Source: Anaerovirgula multivorans (GTDB lineage: Bacteria; Bacillota; Clostridia; Peptostreptococcales; Natronincolaceae). From it: a stretch of DNA of 64,000 nt. Under the pieces are notes generated by a model. It did not search any database and had not been told where the DNA came from. It saw only the letters and a list, made by a program, of their open reading frames with translations. The translations under genes and the position numbers were made by a program. This document shows, piece by piece, positions 8,934 through 17,555 of this stretch. Numbering within the stretch: position 1 is the first letter of the stretch; every line of letters begins with the position of its first letter. The stretch spans positions 1 to 64,000 of the forward strand of contig NZ_FZOJ01000025.1 of NCBI RefSeq assembly GCF_900188145.1, written 5' to 3'.

Positions 8934-10868
8934 ATGGCTGAAAATATTATTAGTGTAGAATACCAGACAACTGGGAAGAGCATCAAAGTAAATAATATGG
9001 GGATGCGAGAAATGCAAAGTCGAGCATACGAAGCACGAAATGCACCATACATGTTATTAAAAGCGCCTCCAGCTTCAGGTAAATCACGAGCTTTGATGTT
9101 TATTGCATTAGACAAGTTAGCGACGCATCAAGTATCAAAGGTAATCGTTGCAGTACCAGAACGCTCAATTGGTGGTTCGTTTAAGAATACAAATTTAATT
9201 GAAGGTGGTTTCCACAGTAACTGGGAAATTGACAACCAATACAATTTGTGCCTACCAGGAGGAGAAAATAGTAAAGTTGCAATGTTAGGAAAGTTTTTGG
9301 ATTCTGACGCAAATAAATTAGTGTGTACTCATGCGACGCTAAGATTTGCATTCGATAAATTGGGGGCGGAAAAATTCAACAATTGCTTAGTTGCAATTGA
9401 TGAGTTTCATCACGTTTCCGCTAATTACGAAAGTAAGTTAGGCGAATTGGTGCGTATGCTAATGGACTCAACCAATGCCCATATTATGGCGATGACTGGA
9501 TCATATTTTAGGGGAGATGGAATTCCGGTACTAATGCCTGATGATGAAGCGAAATTTTATAAGGTGACATATAATTACTATGAACAGCTAAACGGATATA
9601 AATATCTAAAATCACTTGGAATTGGATTTCACTTTTATCATGGAAGATATATGGATGCAATAAATGAAGTACTTGATACAGACAAGAAGACTATACTGCA
9701 TATTCCTAATGTTAATTCAGGAGAATCAACAAAAGATAAGTATATAGAGGTAGATACAATTATCGATAGCATAGGTGATATTGTAAATGTTGATAGTGAG
9801 ACTAATATATTTTATGTAAAAAGGCCCGATGGAAAGATTGTAAAGGTTGCTGATTTAGTAAATGATAATCCTAGTGAGAGAGAAAAAACCGTGGGTTTCT
9901 TGAGAAATATTAAATCAGAAGATGAGGTTGATTTAATTATTGCGTTAGGGATGGCGAAAGAAGGATTTGACTGGGCATTTTGTGAACATGCTTTAACAGT
10001 AGGATATAGAGGTTCGCTAACGGAAATTATTCAGATTATTGGGAGATGTACGAGAGATAGTAGCAACAAGACACATGCTCAATTTACAAATTTAATTGCA
10101 GAACCAGATGCAGAAAATGGTGAAGTTGTCGAAGCTGTAAATAATATGCTAAAAGCCATAGCTGCCTCGCTTTTAATGGAACAAGTTTTGGCTCCTAATT
10201 TTAACTTTAAATCACGCGACAATGGGGAGAATTCGGAAGATGATGCATCTTCAAATACTATACGCATTAATGGTTTGCGTACATCGAATACTTCAAGAGT
10301 TAAAAATATATTAGAATCAGATTTAACTGAATTGAAGGCTACAATACTACAAGACCAGGAAATGGTTAAGTCCTTATCGGGTGTTGTTGATAGTGATGTT
10401 GTTAATAAGGTGCTGATACCTAAAATAATAATGACTAAATACCCAGATCTAAATGAAGATGAGGTAGAGACTGTAAGAGAACATCTTATAGCTGATATGG
10501 TAATTAGACATTCAAAAATAGAAGTGGAAGGAAATAAACGTTTTATTAAGTTGACAGATAAATTTATCAATATAGAGGAACTGAGTATTGATTTAATAGA
10601 TTCGATAAATCCTTTTCAACAAGCTTTTGAGGTTATATCAAAATCAATCACACCTAAAGTGTTAAAATCTATTCAGGAATGTATTGCTGCATTCAAAGTA
10701 AATATGACAGATGACGAGGCAATTTTCTTATGGCCTAAAATAAATGAATTTGTTAAGGTAACACGTAGGCAGCCTTCCCTTGATGCTTTGGATCCACATG
10801 AAAGGAGATTAGCAGAGGCACTTGTTTATTTACGTCAGGTAAAGAGGGAGCAGATGAAAAATGAATAA
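8934..10868 (+). CDS. SF2 DEAD/DEAH-type helicase
   Basis: 644 residues. Walker A is APPASGKS (44-51), motif II is DEFHH (156-160), motif III MTGS (187-190), and the second RecA-like domain carries GFDWAFCEHALTVG and the arginine-finger motif QIIGRCTRD (367-375). Residues after about 400 form a family-specific, mostly helical C-terminal region. It should couple ATP hydrolysis to movement on or remodelling of DNA. It starts six bases after the adenine methyltransferase gene and overlaps the GIY-YIG gene by 8 bp, so these three are tightly coupled. This recalls the translocating subunits of type I, III and ISP restriction systems, but here as a separate protein. Confidence 0.85.
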   Translation: MAENIISVEYQTTGKSIKVNNMGMREMQSRAYEARNAPYMLLKAPPASGKSRALMFIALDKLATHQVSKVIVAVPERSIGGSFKNTNLIEGGFHSNWEIDNQYNLCLPGGENSKVAMLGKFLDSDANKLVCTHATLRFAFDKLGAEKFNNCLVAIDEFHHVSANYESKLGELVRMLMDSTNAHIMAMTGSYFRGDGIPVLMPDDEAKFYKVTYNYYEQLNGYKYLKSLGIGFHFYHGRYMDAINEVLDTDKKTILHIPNVNSGESTKDKYIEVDTIIDSIGDIVNVDSETNIFYVKRPDGKIVKVADLVNDNPSEREKTVGFLRNIKSEDEVDLIIALGMAKEGFDWAFCEHALTVGYRGSLTEIIQIIGRCTRDSSNKTHAQFTNLIAEPDAENGEVVEAVNNMLKAIAASLLMEQVLAPNFNFKSRDNGENSEDDASSNTIRINGLRTSNTSRVKNILESDLTELKATILQDQEMVKSLSGVVDSDVVNKVLIPKIIMTKYPDLNEDEVETVREHLIADMVIRHSKIEVEGNKRFIKLTDKFINIEELSIDLIDSINPFQQAFEVISKSITPKVLKSIQECIAAFKVNMTDDEAIFLWPKINEFVKVTRRQPSLDALDPHERRLAEALVYLRQVKREQMKNE

Positions 10869-12042
10869 AAAATTTGATTCCATATTTAACGAAGACCATT
10901 TGGGCTTATTAACATTACCTGATGCGACTGAGAAATCAGAAAGAACCCCAGAAGAACAGAGACTAATTAACAGCTTTGAAGAAATTAATAACTTTTATGA
11001 GGAAAATGGAAGAGTTCCGGAATTAGGAAGTGAGATCGATGAATTTATGCTCGCTTCTCGTTTGCAAGGTATAAGAAATAATCCACAGAAGGTTAAGACA
11101 TTATTGCCGTTTGATTTCCACAATTTATTAAAGTGTGAATCTAGCAAATCAGTTACTGTTGAGGATATACTAGGAGATGACCCTTTGAATCTTTTAAATG
11201 TGCCTGATATGGATGACAGCGTTTTCTCACTTAAGTATGTTAAGAAATCAGATAGAATCCGTCCGGAATATATTTCTCGTAGAAATAAGTGCAAAGATTT
11301 CGATGAATATGAAACTATGTTCAACTCAGTACATGAAGATCTAAAGTACGGAAGGCGAAAACTAACAGAATTTAAGGAACAAGATTTAGAAGTTGGTAAG
11401 TTTTTCGTACTGAGAGGGATTCTACTATATCTTGAAAAAAGTTCTCATACGTTACAAAAGGAAGAGTATAGCAGTGGGACAAGGTTTAGGCAAGATGGAA
11501 GAACTAGGTGCATCTTCGATAACGGAACAGAATCTGATATGCTATTTAGATCCCTATACAAGGCATTACTTAGTGATGGGTTTGGTGTAAGTGAAGTTGA
11601 GGAGCATGCTAGCCAAGATGTTCAAATAGATGAAAATGATGTACAAAACGGATATATTTATGTTTTAAGTAGCCTCAGCAATAACCCCCAGATAGAAGGT
11701 ATAGAAAATCTCTATAAGGTTGGGTATTGCAAAGGTGATGTTACCGGAAGAATAAAGAATGCTGTAAATGAGCCCACATACCTTATGAGTGAAGTAAAAA
11801 TTGTATTGACAGTTAGATGTTATAATCTAAATGTTCCATATCTCGAAAGTAATATTCATAATTTTTTTAAAGAGGTTAATGTTGCCTTTGAAGTTATAGA
11901 TAAAAACGGGGATAAACATTATCCAAGAGAATGGTTTATTGCACCCCTTTCGGTCATTGAAGAAGCAATAAAATTAGTTGTTGAACAGAAAATAGAAAAG
12001 TATACTTATAACTCAAAATTAGGCACTATTATTAAAATTTAG
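10861..12042 (+). CDS. GIY-YIG (T5orf172-like) nuclease-domain protein
   Basis: 393 residues. The C-terminal third is a GIY-YIG domain: GYIYVL (264-269), LYKVGY (284-289), Arg297 in TGRIKN and Glu329 in PYLESNIHNFF fit the tyrosine, arginine and glutamate positions of the fold. The N-terminal about 90 residues (FDSIFNEDHLGLL, then SFEEINNFYEENGRVPE) form a separate conserved-looking module, followed by a linker of unknown role. It overlaps the helicase gene, so the two products are probably partners, with this one the likely nuclease. Catalytic residues look intact. The alternative is a binding-only GIY-YIG domain. Confidence 0.75.
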   Translation: MNKKFDSIFNEDHLGLLTLPDATEKSERTPEEQRLINSFEEINNFYEENGRVPELGSEIDEFMLASRLQGIRNNPQKVKTLLPFDFHNLLKCESSKSVTVEDILGDDPLNLLNVPDMDDSVFSLKYVKKSDRIRPEYISRRNKCKDFDEYETMFNSVHEDLKYGRRKLTEFKEQDLEVGKFFVLRGILLYLEKSSHTLQKEEYSSGTRFRQDGRTRCIFDNGTESDMLFRSLYKALLSDGFGVSEVEEHASQDVQIDENDVQNGYIYVLSSLSNNPQIEGIENLYKVGYCKGDVTGRIKNAVNEPTYLMSEVKIVLTVRCYNLNVPYLESNIHNFFKEVNVAFEVIDKNGDKHYPREWFIAPLSVIEEAIKLVVEQKIEKYTYNSKLGTIIKI

Positions 12043-12085
12043 TGTATTGAGGAATGCAAATATCTGAAGATAAAAAACTAGGTCC

Positions 12086-12114
12086 AGTCTTATTATATAG
12101 TGTATAATAAGACT
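12086..12114. terminator. Perfect 12-bp inverted repeat after the island operon
   Basis: AGTCTTATTATA (12086-12097) and TATAATAAGACT (12103-12114) pair perfectly around a 5-base loop. It is not followed by a T tract on the + strand, so it may be an RNA-stabilising hairpin or a protein-binding site; position 44 bp after the last stop fits an operon end. Confidence 0.5.
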
Positions 12115-12432
12115 AAGTAAAATAAATATCTTTATACTTGAAAACATCATTTTAAATAGTAAATAACTTTATCAATTAAATTTTGACTTGCCTTTTATGT
12201 CTTCATTCAATACAAACTATATAGGCTATGGACGCAATATATATATGAATTGTATCTATAAAGCCGATATGAAAGATGTGGTTAAATCATACTTTTATGA
12301 AAGAAGAGATAAGGTACATTAATTGATGAATTTAGAATGTTTATATCACTTAGTGATAAGGCTTCTTTTTTATCTATAAGGGGAATTAACAGATAATTTT
12401 ACTGATGAACGAATTTTAGAGGTGATATTATT
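12115..12432. other. Gap before the 102-residue gene
   Basis: AT-rich, no gene visible. It presumably holds the promoter of the following small gene; I could not single out one -35/-10 pair. Confidence 0.4.
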
Positions 12433-12741
12433 ATGAGGGCAAAGGCTTTTGCAGATTGGTTGATGAATGTCGATCATAGAGATATAAGACAAGCGAGGGA
12501 TTATGTATCAAGAGTTAGACGCGTAGAAAATGCCCTATCTGAATACTTACTTAGATCTGTAAACTTAGATGAAGAGTTTAATAATGATAATTGTGACTTT
12601 ATACTTTCTTTACTATCTATAGAACACGATAAAAAAATTTCTAATACAATCAATCTTCCTGAAAGTAAGGACGGTTTATCTAAGTTAAAAACAGCAGTAA
12701 ATAAATATATAAGATTTTGTAATGCTTTGAAACAAGAGTAG
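12433..12741 (+). CDS. Small helical protein of unknown function
   Basis: 102 residues starting at an ATG with GAGGTGA upstream. I do not recognise the family with certainty. It is rich in predicted helix and charge (HRDIRQARDYVSRVRRVENAL, later LSKLKTAVNKYIRFCNAL). It follows the restriction-like island on the same strand after a 390-bp gap, so it may be an accessory part or an unrelated passenger. Perfect palindromes lie on both sides of it (12086-12114 and 12828-12857). Confidence 0.5.
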   Translation: MRAKAFADWLMNVDHRDIRQARDYVSRVRRVENALSEYLLRSVNLDEEFNNDNCDFILSLLSIEHDKKISNTINLPESKDGLSKLKTAVNKYIRFCNALKQE

Positions 12742-12827
12742 AGTAGAAACTTGTTTTTAGAATGTATAGTTTATAGTTTTTAATTTATCAATAGTAAAAT
12801 TATGTTTACTCTAATATAAGTCAAGCA

Positions 12828-12857
12828 AACCCTACTAACCTGAGGAATAGTAGGGTT
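12828..12857. terminator. 10-bp inverted repeat, probable terminator
   Basis: AACCCTACTA (12828-12837) pairs perfectly with TAGTAGGGTT (12848-12857) around a 10-base loop. It lies between the 102-residue gene and a gene of opposite orientation, so it can serve as a bidirectional terminator; the T tract is weak on both sides. Confidence 0.55.
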
Positions 12858-12949
12858 AAAATTTCATAACACCATTATTTATCTATGTGGGGCAGGGGAA
12901 GTTAAAAGACCATCGCTAGCAGGAATTTGTACTGCCGGTTTGGCTTTTT

Positions 12950-14044
12950 TTATTTTTGGTGAGTTTCACGGTATTTTCTTTGGCTCATGATATTTGCACA
13001 ACGAATGCTACAATATTTCTTTCTTTTATTAGTGTTCAGTATATCAAAGTAACCATCGCATGTAGGGTTAGCACATTTTTTTATCACTTCAAAATTAGGG
13101 TTCAGAAAAAATATGGAAAAATAAATTGCCGTGATTAGATTAGGAATTTTCCAGGTCCCTAGCATCGTGGTTGTATCATAGACGGGACTAATCAGTTTTG
13201 TATGGTAGTCAATTTCCTCTTTAATGATTAGTTTTGCCGCATTTATAATTACATTTTCATCCTCTTTATTAGGTCTTATATTTAGAGGTTTAGTTAATTT
13301 CACTCCTGCATTAGCTTTAACAGAGCTTATCGAAGTCTTTGTAAAAATATAGTCTAAAAAAGCATGCTGAGCTTGCATACCCTCATCGATACTATCGTAG
13401 TATTGGTAATTCCCTTGAAAAGAATAATCCTCATCAACAAAATACTGATAATCTGGATCCGGTTTTTCTTGCATTTCTAATAAAAAATCAGGTGAGGTAG
13501 ACAATGCCCCTATAGAAATTAAATTTTTTCTGATTTGATGTTCTGGAGATTGATACACTAATTTGAGATTGCCCTCTGAGCTTAAATCGTGAACTGAAGC
13601 AGGGTAGGACAGCATGAGCTGGATTAGATTATTTGCCAGGCTCTTAAATGATGGCTCATCATTATGAATCTCCATGATTAACTCAACTAATTGAGTGATT
13701 CGCCTTATAACACCAAACAACTCATCACAAGAGTAAAGAGCGTATTTGTCACTGTTACTTTTAAATAAAAAACCATATTCATGAAAAAAATTTATGAGAG
13801 CCTGTTCATCTTTTGTTCCGGTAGATAATAACTTTGTAAGTATATCATTTTCAGATAAGCTATCATCGCTTCTGAGTAATCTATCTTTATAATGAAAATT
13901 AATGAACCCATCAACTTCTTTAAGCCTAATCGTATTATATGGATTACCTAATTCATCGTACCCACGGTTAAGTTTCACATCAACTTTTGAGTTCGAGAAT
14001 GTAAAACCTTCTCTAGTTGTAATAAGGGCGGATCTATATTCCAT
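12950..14044 (-). CDS. CGNR-like zinc-finger protein
   Basis: About 364 residues from the ATG at 14044, which has GAGGTG seven bases upstream on the - strand; a GTG three codons earlier overlaps that site. The C-terminus holds a treble-clef-like zinc site CANPTCDGYFDILN...YCSIRCAN with an arginine-rich end (SQRKYRETH), as in CGNR zinc-finger proteins, which are thought to bind DNA. The first 300 residues are a family-specific domain I cannot assign. It is transcribed towards the restriction-like island from an AT-rich upstream region and stands alone. A transcription factor is the most likely role. Confidence 0.6.
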   Translation of the reverse strand: MEYRSALITTREGFTFSNSKVDVKLNRGYDELGNPYNTIRLKEVDGFINFHYKDRLLRSDDSLSENDILTKLLSTGTKDEQALINFFHEYGFLFKSNSDKYALYSCDELFGVIRRITQLVELIMEIHNDEPSFKSLANNLIQLMLSYPASVHDLSSEGNLKLVYQSPEHQIRKNLISIGALSTSPDFLLEMQEKPDPDYQYFVDEDYSFQGNYQYYDSIDEGMQAQHAFLDYIFTKTSISSVKANAGVKLTKPLNIRPNKEDENVIINAAKLIIKEEIDYHTKLISPVYDTTTMLGTWKIPNLITAIYFSIFFLNPNFEVIKKCANPTCDGYFDILNTNKRKKYCSIRCANIMSQRKYRETHQK

Positions 14045-14053
14045 TATTGTCAC

Positions 14054-14273
14054 CTCTATTGTAATAATATAATATATTATATCATATTTAAATTAAAAAA
14101 CCTAAAAATTGAATATCATTAATAATGTATAATTCAAATAATATAACTTAAGTAATCCTAAACATAATATATAATATTAATAAAACAATAAAATTATTAC
14201 TAAGTATTATATTTTATATTATTATTTTCTAATGTAGAATTATGATAATGAATCTGATAAAGGGAGGCATGAA
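14054..14273. other. Very AT-rich intergenic region
   Basis: Almost only A and T, with many ATAT steps. It must hold the promoter of the divergent zinc-finger gene. No coding potential is visible. Confidence 0.5.
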
Positions 14274-14300
14274 ATGACCAATAAACGCTGTGCATTCTAA
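14274..14300 (+). pseudogene. Possible start of a lost serine recombinase gene
   Basis: An ATG with GGGAGG upstream opens a frame of eight codons, MTNKRCAF, then a stop. Serine recombinases very often begin with KRCAFY-x-RVST, so this looks like the first codons of such a gene joined to unrelated DNA. The evidence is only eight residues plus a good ribosome site. Confidence 0.25.
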
Positions 14301-14388
14301 TGAAAAGTTACTAGAAAAAATTTACATTGATAAACCTTGATTTTGCAAGGTTTTATAGGAATATGTGGGAAAGGCAGCAATATTACAA

Positions 14389-14417
14389 TAGACAGAACGT
14401 ATGTTCGATTATATAAT
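14389..14417 (+). promoter_or_regulatory. Promoter overlapped by a LexA (SOS) box
   Basis: TAGACA (14389-14394) and TATAAT (14412-14417) are 17 bp apart. The spacer holds GAAC-GTAT-GTTC (14395-14406), which fits the Gram-positive LexA/DinR box GAAC-N4-GTTC. LexA bound here would block the promoter; DNA damage would release it. It faces the phage-derived genes beginning at 14467. Confidence 0.7.
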
Positions 14418-14466
14418 ATAGATAAGCCCTTTCGCCACAGATTATTCTGAAAAAGGGAGGCTATTC

Positions 14467-15033
14467 ATGATGAAAATGATAAAATTACAGGAACAACAAC
14501 CATCTTCCAGAAAGTTAAAGGGGGTGACGCTTATGGGGGAATTGAAGAAATCAGACACACAGCAATTCCATAAGACAAAACTTCTTCTATCTATCTATAG
14601 GACAGTTGTATGGAGGATAGAAAGTGCAATATATGTGGTTCAAGAGACAGCCCAGGAGTACGGAAGTGACAGAATCTCTGAATTGGTTGATTTTCTTAGC
14701 TTAGAACTAGACGAATATGACCTGACTAAAGACAAGAAAGAAATTGAAGAACGTTTGATGTGTATTGCAGAAACAAAACAAATGATTGAGATCGTTGACA
14801 AAGCACTTAAGCATTTAAAAACCCATCCTAAGCATGGTCAGATTTATCATGACATCATTACTTATTGCTATATTGATAAAGAAGTGATGTGTGATGATGC
14901 CATCATGAGAAAATTGAACCTAACCCAGTCCACCTATTATCGTTATAAAAAGCAAGCAACAGAATTAATGGGTATTGCACTTTGGGGTTATATTATACCG
15001 CCCCTCAAAGAATATTGGGACAAGCTCCAATAG
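14467..15033 (+). CDS. ArpU-like phage transcription regulator
   Basis: Up to 188 residues. The C-terminal part contains an HTH (CDDAIMRKLNLTQSTYYRYKKQATELMG), the pattern of ArpU-family and similar phage late regulators that resemble sigma region 4. The N-terminal half is helical. GGGAGG precedes the ATG at 14467; a second candidate start with GGGGGTG upstream is at 14533. It is the first gene behind the LexA-box promoter, which fits a regulator switched on when a prophage is induced. Confidence 0.65.
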   Translation: MMKMIKLQEQQPSSRKLKGVTLMGELKKSDTQQFHKTKLLLSIYRTVVWRIESAIYVVQETAQEYGSDRISELVDFLSLELDEYDLTKDKKEIEERLMCIAETKQMIEIVDKALKHLKTHPKHGQIYHDIITYCYIDKEVMCDDAIMRKLNLTQSTYYRYKKQATELMGIALWGYIIPPLKEYWDKLQ

Positions 15034-15222
15034 CAATCCTGTAAGGGATGGGAAGTTACCTATGGGTTTTTGATTGAGACATTAGAGGAAATTGAAAGAG
15101 AAATGATAGGGGATTGACAGTCGAATGGAAGGAAACTGGTAGTCTTTTGAAATTGTTTTGATAGTTTGGAGCTTCTATAATAAGTATAGTGGGAAGTATG
15201 TGCAAAAAATGAATACAGTGGC

Positions 15223-15277
15223 AAATAGCCGCTTGGGTTAGGACTCGGCTTGAGTTTTAATCTAAGCGGCTATTTTT
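15223..15277 (+). terminator. Terminator with long stem
   Basis: AAATAGCCGCTT (15223-15234) pairs with AAGCGGCTATTT (15264-15275), followed by TT. It separates the ArpU-like gene from the next phage gene. Confidence 0.7.
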
Positions 15278-15297
15278 ATGCCCTTCGGCCTTATTGG

Positions 15298-15332
15298 CCC
15301 TAGTACGTGTAATGCGTATTAGGGTCTTTTTT
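15298..15332 (+). terminator. Rho-independent terminator
   Basis: CCCTAGTACG (15298-15307) pairs with CGTATTAGGG (15315-15324), one G-T wobble, 7-base loop, followed by TCTTTTTTT. Two terminators in a row between phage genes suggest strong insulation or antitermination control. Confidence 0.8.
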
Positions 15333-15390
15333 TACGTCCATTTTTAAGCATGTGCTTCCTCCTACTTATTTCAAAGGAGGAACTACAAAC

Positions 15391-15825
15391 ATGAGTAAAG
15401 AGATTAAAATTGGAAAATTATCGGTCCCAGTAAGTGAGGAGATTTACAAGGAGTACTACAAGATGAAGCGCCGTGAGAGGTACCTAGAAGAAGACATCAA
15501 GGTTGGTAGCAGTAAGATTGACCCCGAAACAGGCAAAGTGACCTATAAGCCCAGCAAGGAAGATTCTATTGAGAGATTAATGGATAAGGGCCACGACCTT
15601 GCAGCAGAGGAGCTTATTGAAGATGTGATAGTAGATAAGGCCATGCTTTTAATCCTGCAAGAAGCAATGAAAGAATTAGATCGCCAAGAGAAGGCGTTAA
15701 TTAATGATCTTTTTTATAAAGAACTTACGGTTAGAGAAGTGGCAAGTAGAGAAAATATCTCCCACGTAGCAGTTATGAAAAGAAGAGACAAGATTTTAGG
15801 AAAGCTAAGAAAATATTTTTTATAA
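15391..15825 (+). CDS. Phage sigma-like HTH protein
   Basis: 144 residues from the ATG at 15391, which has AAAGGAGGA at a good distance; earlier in-frame codons lack a site. The last 50 residues look like sigma-70 region 4 (LDRQEKALINDLFYKELTVREVASRENISHVAVMKRRDKILGKLRKYF). The N-terminal part (IKIGKLSVPVSEEIYKEYYKMKRRERYLEED) is typical of small clostridial phage sigma-like proteins. It probably directs transcription of phage or island genes. Confidence 0.7.
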   Translation: MSKEIKIGKLSVPVSEEIYKEYYKMKRRERYLEEDIKVGSSKIDPETGKVTYKPSKEDSIERLMDKGHDLAAEELIEDVIVDKAMLLILQEAMKELDRQEKALINDLFYKELTVREVASRENISHVAVMKRRDKILGKLRKYFL

Positions 15826-15897
15826 ATTTGGTTACCAAACCTTCTCCCTCATTGGCTAATAAGTGAAGGGGTTAATGAAAGATGAGGAGGTGACTAG

Positions 15898-16074
15898 ATG
15901 AAAATCAAAACAAAGGAAGGGGAGAAAGAAATTATGACAGTTGCAAATAAGGAAATGCAGGAGGAAATGGTAGGAGTCCTTAATGCCATCAGCATCGTAT
16001 CCAAAAGATTAGCAAACCGACTGTTAGAGCTGGAAGAAGAAAAGGAAAAGAAGGGGGAAAGGGAGGATGAGTAA
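15898..16074 (+). CDS. Small charged phage protein (58 residues)
   Basis: The ATG at 15898 has GAGGAGGTGA upstream, and the frame overlaps the next gene by 8 bp, as is usual in phage operons. The sequence is mostly charged with a glutamate/lysine-rich C-terminus (LLELEEEKEKKGEREDE) and a likely helix or coiled coil. I do not recognise a function. Confidence 0.6.
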   Translation: MKIKTKEGEKEIMTVANKEMQEEMVGVLNAISIVSKRLANRLLELEEEKEKKGEREDE

Positions 16075-16381
16075 AATCAAACATGCCCTAGAGGTGGTTA
16101 GTGGCCTTAGAAGCCTAGCAGATAGCATTGAAGGATTGGTTGAAGTCTTAGAGGGGAATGCCACAGAAACAAAGGTAGAAAAAATAGAAGAGCAAGAAGT
16201 AAAAAAGGAAGCTGAAAAACTACCTACCCTAGAGGAAGTAAGGGCCAAGCTTGCAGTCCTTTCCCAAAATGGAAAGCAAGTTCAGGTAAAGGAATTAATT
16301 ACTGAATTTGGAGCTAAGAAGCTAAGTGACATTCCTGCTGAAAGGTACCCTGAGCTTCTAGAGAAAGTAGAGGTGTTGTAA
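16067..16381 (+). CDS. Phage small hypothetical protein
   Basis: 104 residues. The N-terminus (ALEVVSGLRSLADSIEGLVEVLEGN) is a likely helix, followed by a charged linker and a C-terminal part (LPTLEEVRAKLAVLSQNGK...LITEFGAKKLSDIPAERYPEL) commonly found in small proteins next to phage DUF2800 genes. It ends one base inside the DUF2800 start codon, so the two are translationally coupled. It is probably part of the recombination or replication module; the exact role is unknown. Confidence 0.6.
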   Translation: MSKIKHALEVVSGLRSLADSIEGLVEVLEGNATETKVEKIEEQEVKKEAEKLPTLEEVRAKLAVLSQNGKQVQVKELITEFGAKKLSDIPAERYPELLEKVEVL

Positions 16382-17532
16382 TGGGAGAACATGCACTGCT
16401 CTCGGCTTCAGGGGCCCATAGATGGCTTAATTGCAGTCCCAGTGTAAGGCTCGAAGAAGAGGTGGGGGATAGCACCAGTGTTTATGCCATGGAGGGAACC
16501 TTCATGCATGAGTTATCAGAGCTACACCTTCACTACTTCTTAGAAAACATCACCAAAGCAGAATTTAATAAAAAGCTAAAGCAGATGAAGAAAAGAGAGT
16601 TCTATACAGAGGAAATTGAAAAAGCTGTAAACGCTTACGTAGACATAGTGATTGAAAACATTAATGAAGTGAGGTCAAAGTGCAAAGATCCGCTGATTCT
16701 TGTAGAGGAAAAGCTAGATTATAGTCCCTGGGTTAAAGAAGGCTTTGGAACGGGAGATGTCCTCATTATAGCTGATGGCATTATTGAAATTATTGATTTA
16801 AAGGGTGGTAAGGGAGTTAGTATATCTGCAATAGGAAATCCCCAAATGAGGTTATATGGCTTAGGTGCCATACATGGATTTGGTATGTTATATGACACTC
16901 AAAAGATTAGAATGACCATCATTCAGCCTAGGCTTGATAACATCTCAACTGACGAGATGGAAGTAGAAGAACTATTGGAGTGGGCAGAGGAAGTAGTTAA
17001 ACCCAAAGCCGATGCTGCTTGGGCTGGAGAGGGAGAGTTTAATCCCGGAGAGCATTGCAGGTTCTGTAAAATTAAAGCCACTTGTAGGGCTCGAAGTCGT
17101 GAAAACTTAAAACTTGCTTGTATGGACTTTAAAGAGCCAGCCCTTCTTACAGATGAAGAGGTAGTGGAGGTGCTATTTCAAATAGGGGAGCTTCAAAAAT
17201 GGGCTTCGGATGTTGAAAGTTATGCATTGGAAACAGCCATAAATGATGGAAAACAGTGGCCTGGAATGAAGCTTATTGAAGGTAGAGCAACCAGAAGATT
17301 CTCATCAGAAACAGAAGTGGCAGAAAAGCTACTGGAGGCAGGATATCCAGATAATAAAATCTACTCAAAATCCCTTCTGAGCCTTACGAAGCTTGAGAAG
17401 GAAATTGGTAAAAAAGATTTTGAAAAGATTATTGGGGATTTAATTGAAAGGCCCCCAGGGAAATTAAAGCTAGTACCTGAAGAAGATAAACGACCTGCAG
17501 CAAGAAACAGCGCCCAGAAAGATTTTAAATAA
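16381..17532 (+). CDS. Phage DUF2800 (Cas4/RecB-like) nuclease
   Basis: 383 residues. The start MGEHALLSASGAHRWLNCSPS is characteristic of DUF2800 phage proteins. Conserved acidic residues fitting a PD-(D/E)XK core appear in EEKLDYS, GTGDVLIIADGIIEIIDLKGG. A C-terminal cysteine cluster HCRFCKIKATCRARS suggests an Fe-S site as in Cas4/AddB-type nucleases. It likely processes DNA ends during phage recombination. It is the last intact gene of the phage module; the gene expected next (DUF2815 type) is cut off. Confidence 0.8.
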   Translation: MGEHALLSASGAHRWLNCSPSVRLEEEVGDSTSVYAMEGTFMHELSELHLHYFLENITKAEFNKKLKQMKKREFYTEEIEKAVNAYVDIVIENINEVRSKCKDPLILVEEKLDYSPWVKEGFGTGDVLIIADGIIEIIDLKGGKGVSISAIGNPQMRLYGLGAIHGFGMLYDTQKIRMTIIQPRLDNISTDEMEVEELLEWAEEVVKPKADAAWAGEGEFNPGEHCRFCKIKATCRARSRENLKLACMDFKEPALLTDEEVVEVLFQIGELQKWASDVESYALETAINDGKQWPGMKLIEGRATRRFSSETEVAEKLLEAGYPDNKIYSKSLLSLTKLEKEIGKKDFEKIIGDLIERPPGKLKLVPEEDKRPAARNSAQKDFK

Positions 17533-17555
17533 AAATTTTTAGGAGGAATGAAAAG

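Noticed and set aside
10079-10570. 163-codon ORF on the - strand within the helicase gene
   Set aside because: Lies fully inside a well-supported gene and is rich in serine and leucine like antisense shadow frames.
4257-12741. BREX, DISARM, type I or type III restriction system
   Set aside because: No PglZ, BrxC, DrmA/DrmB, HsdS, HsdR or Res-Mod pair is present. Only the presence of methyltransferases and a helicase is shared with those systems.
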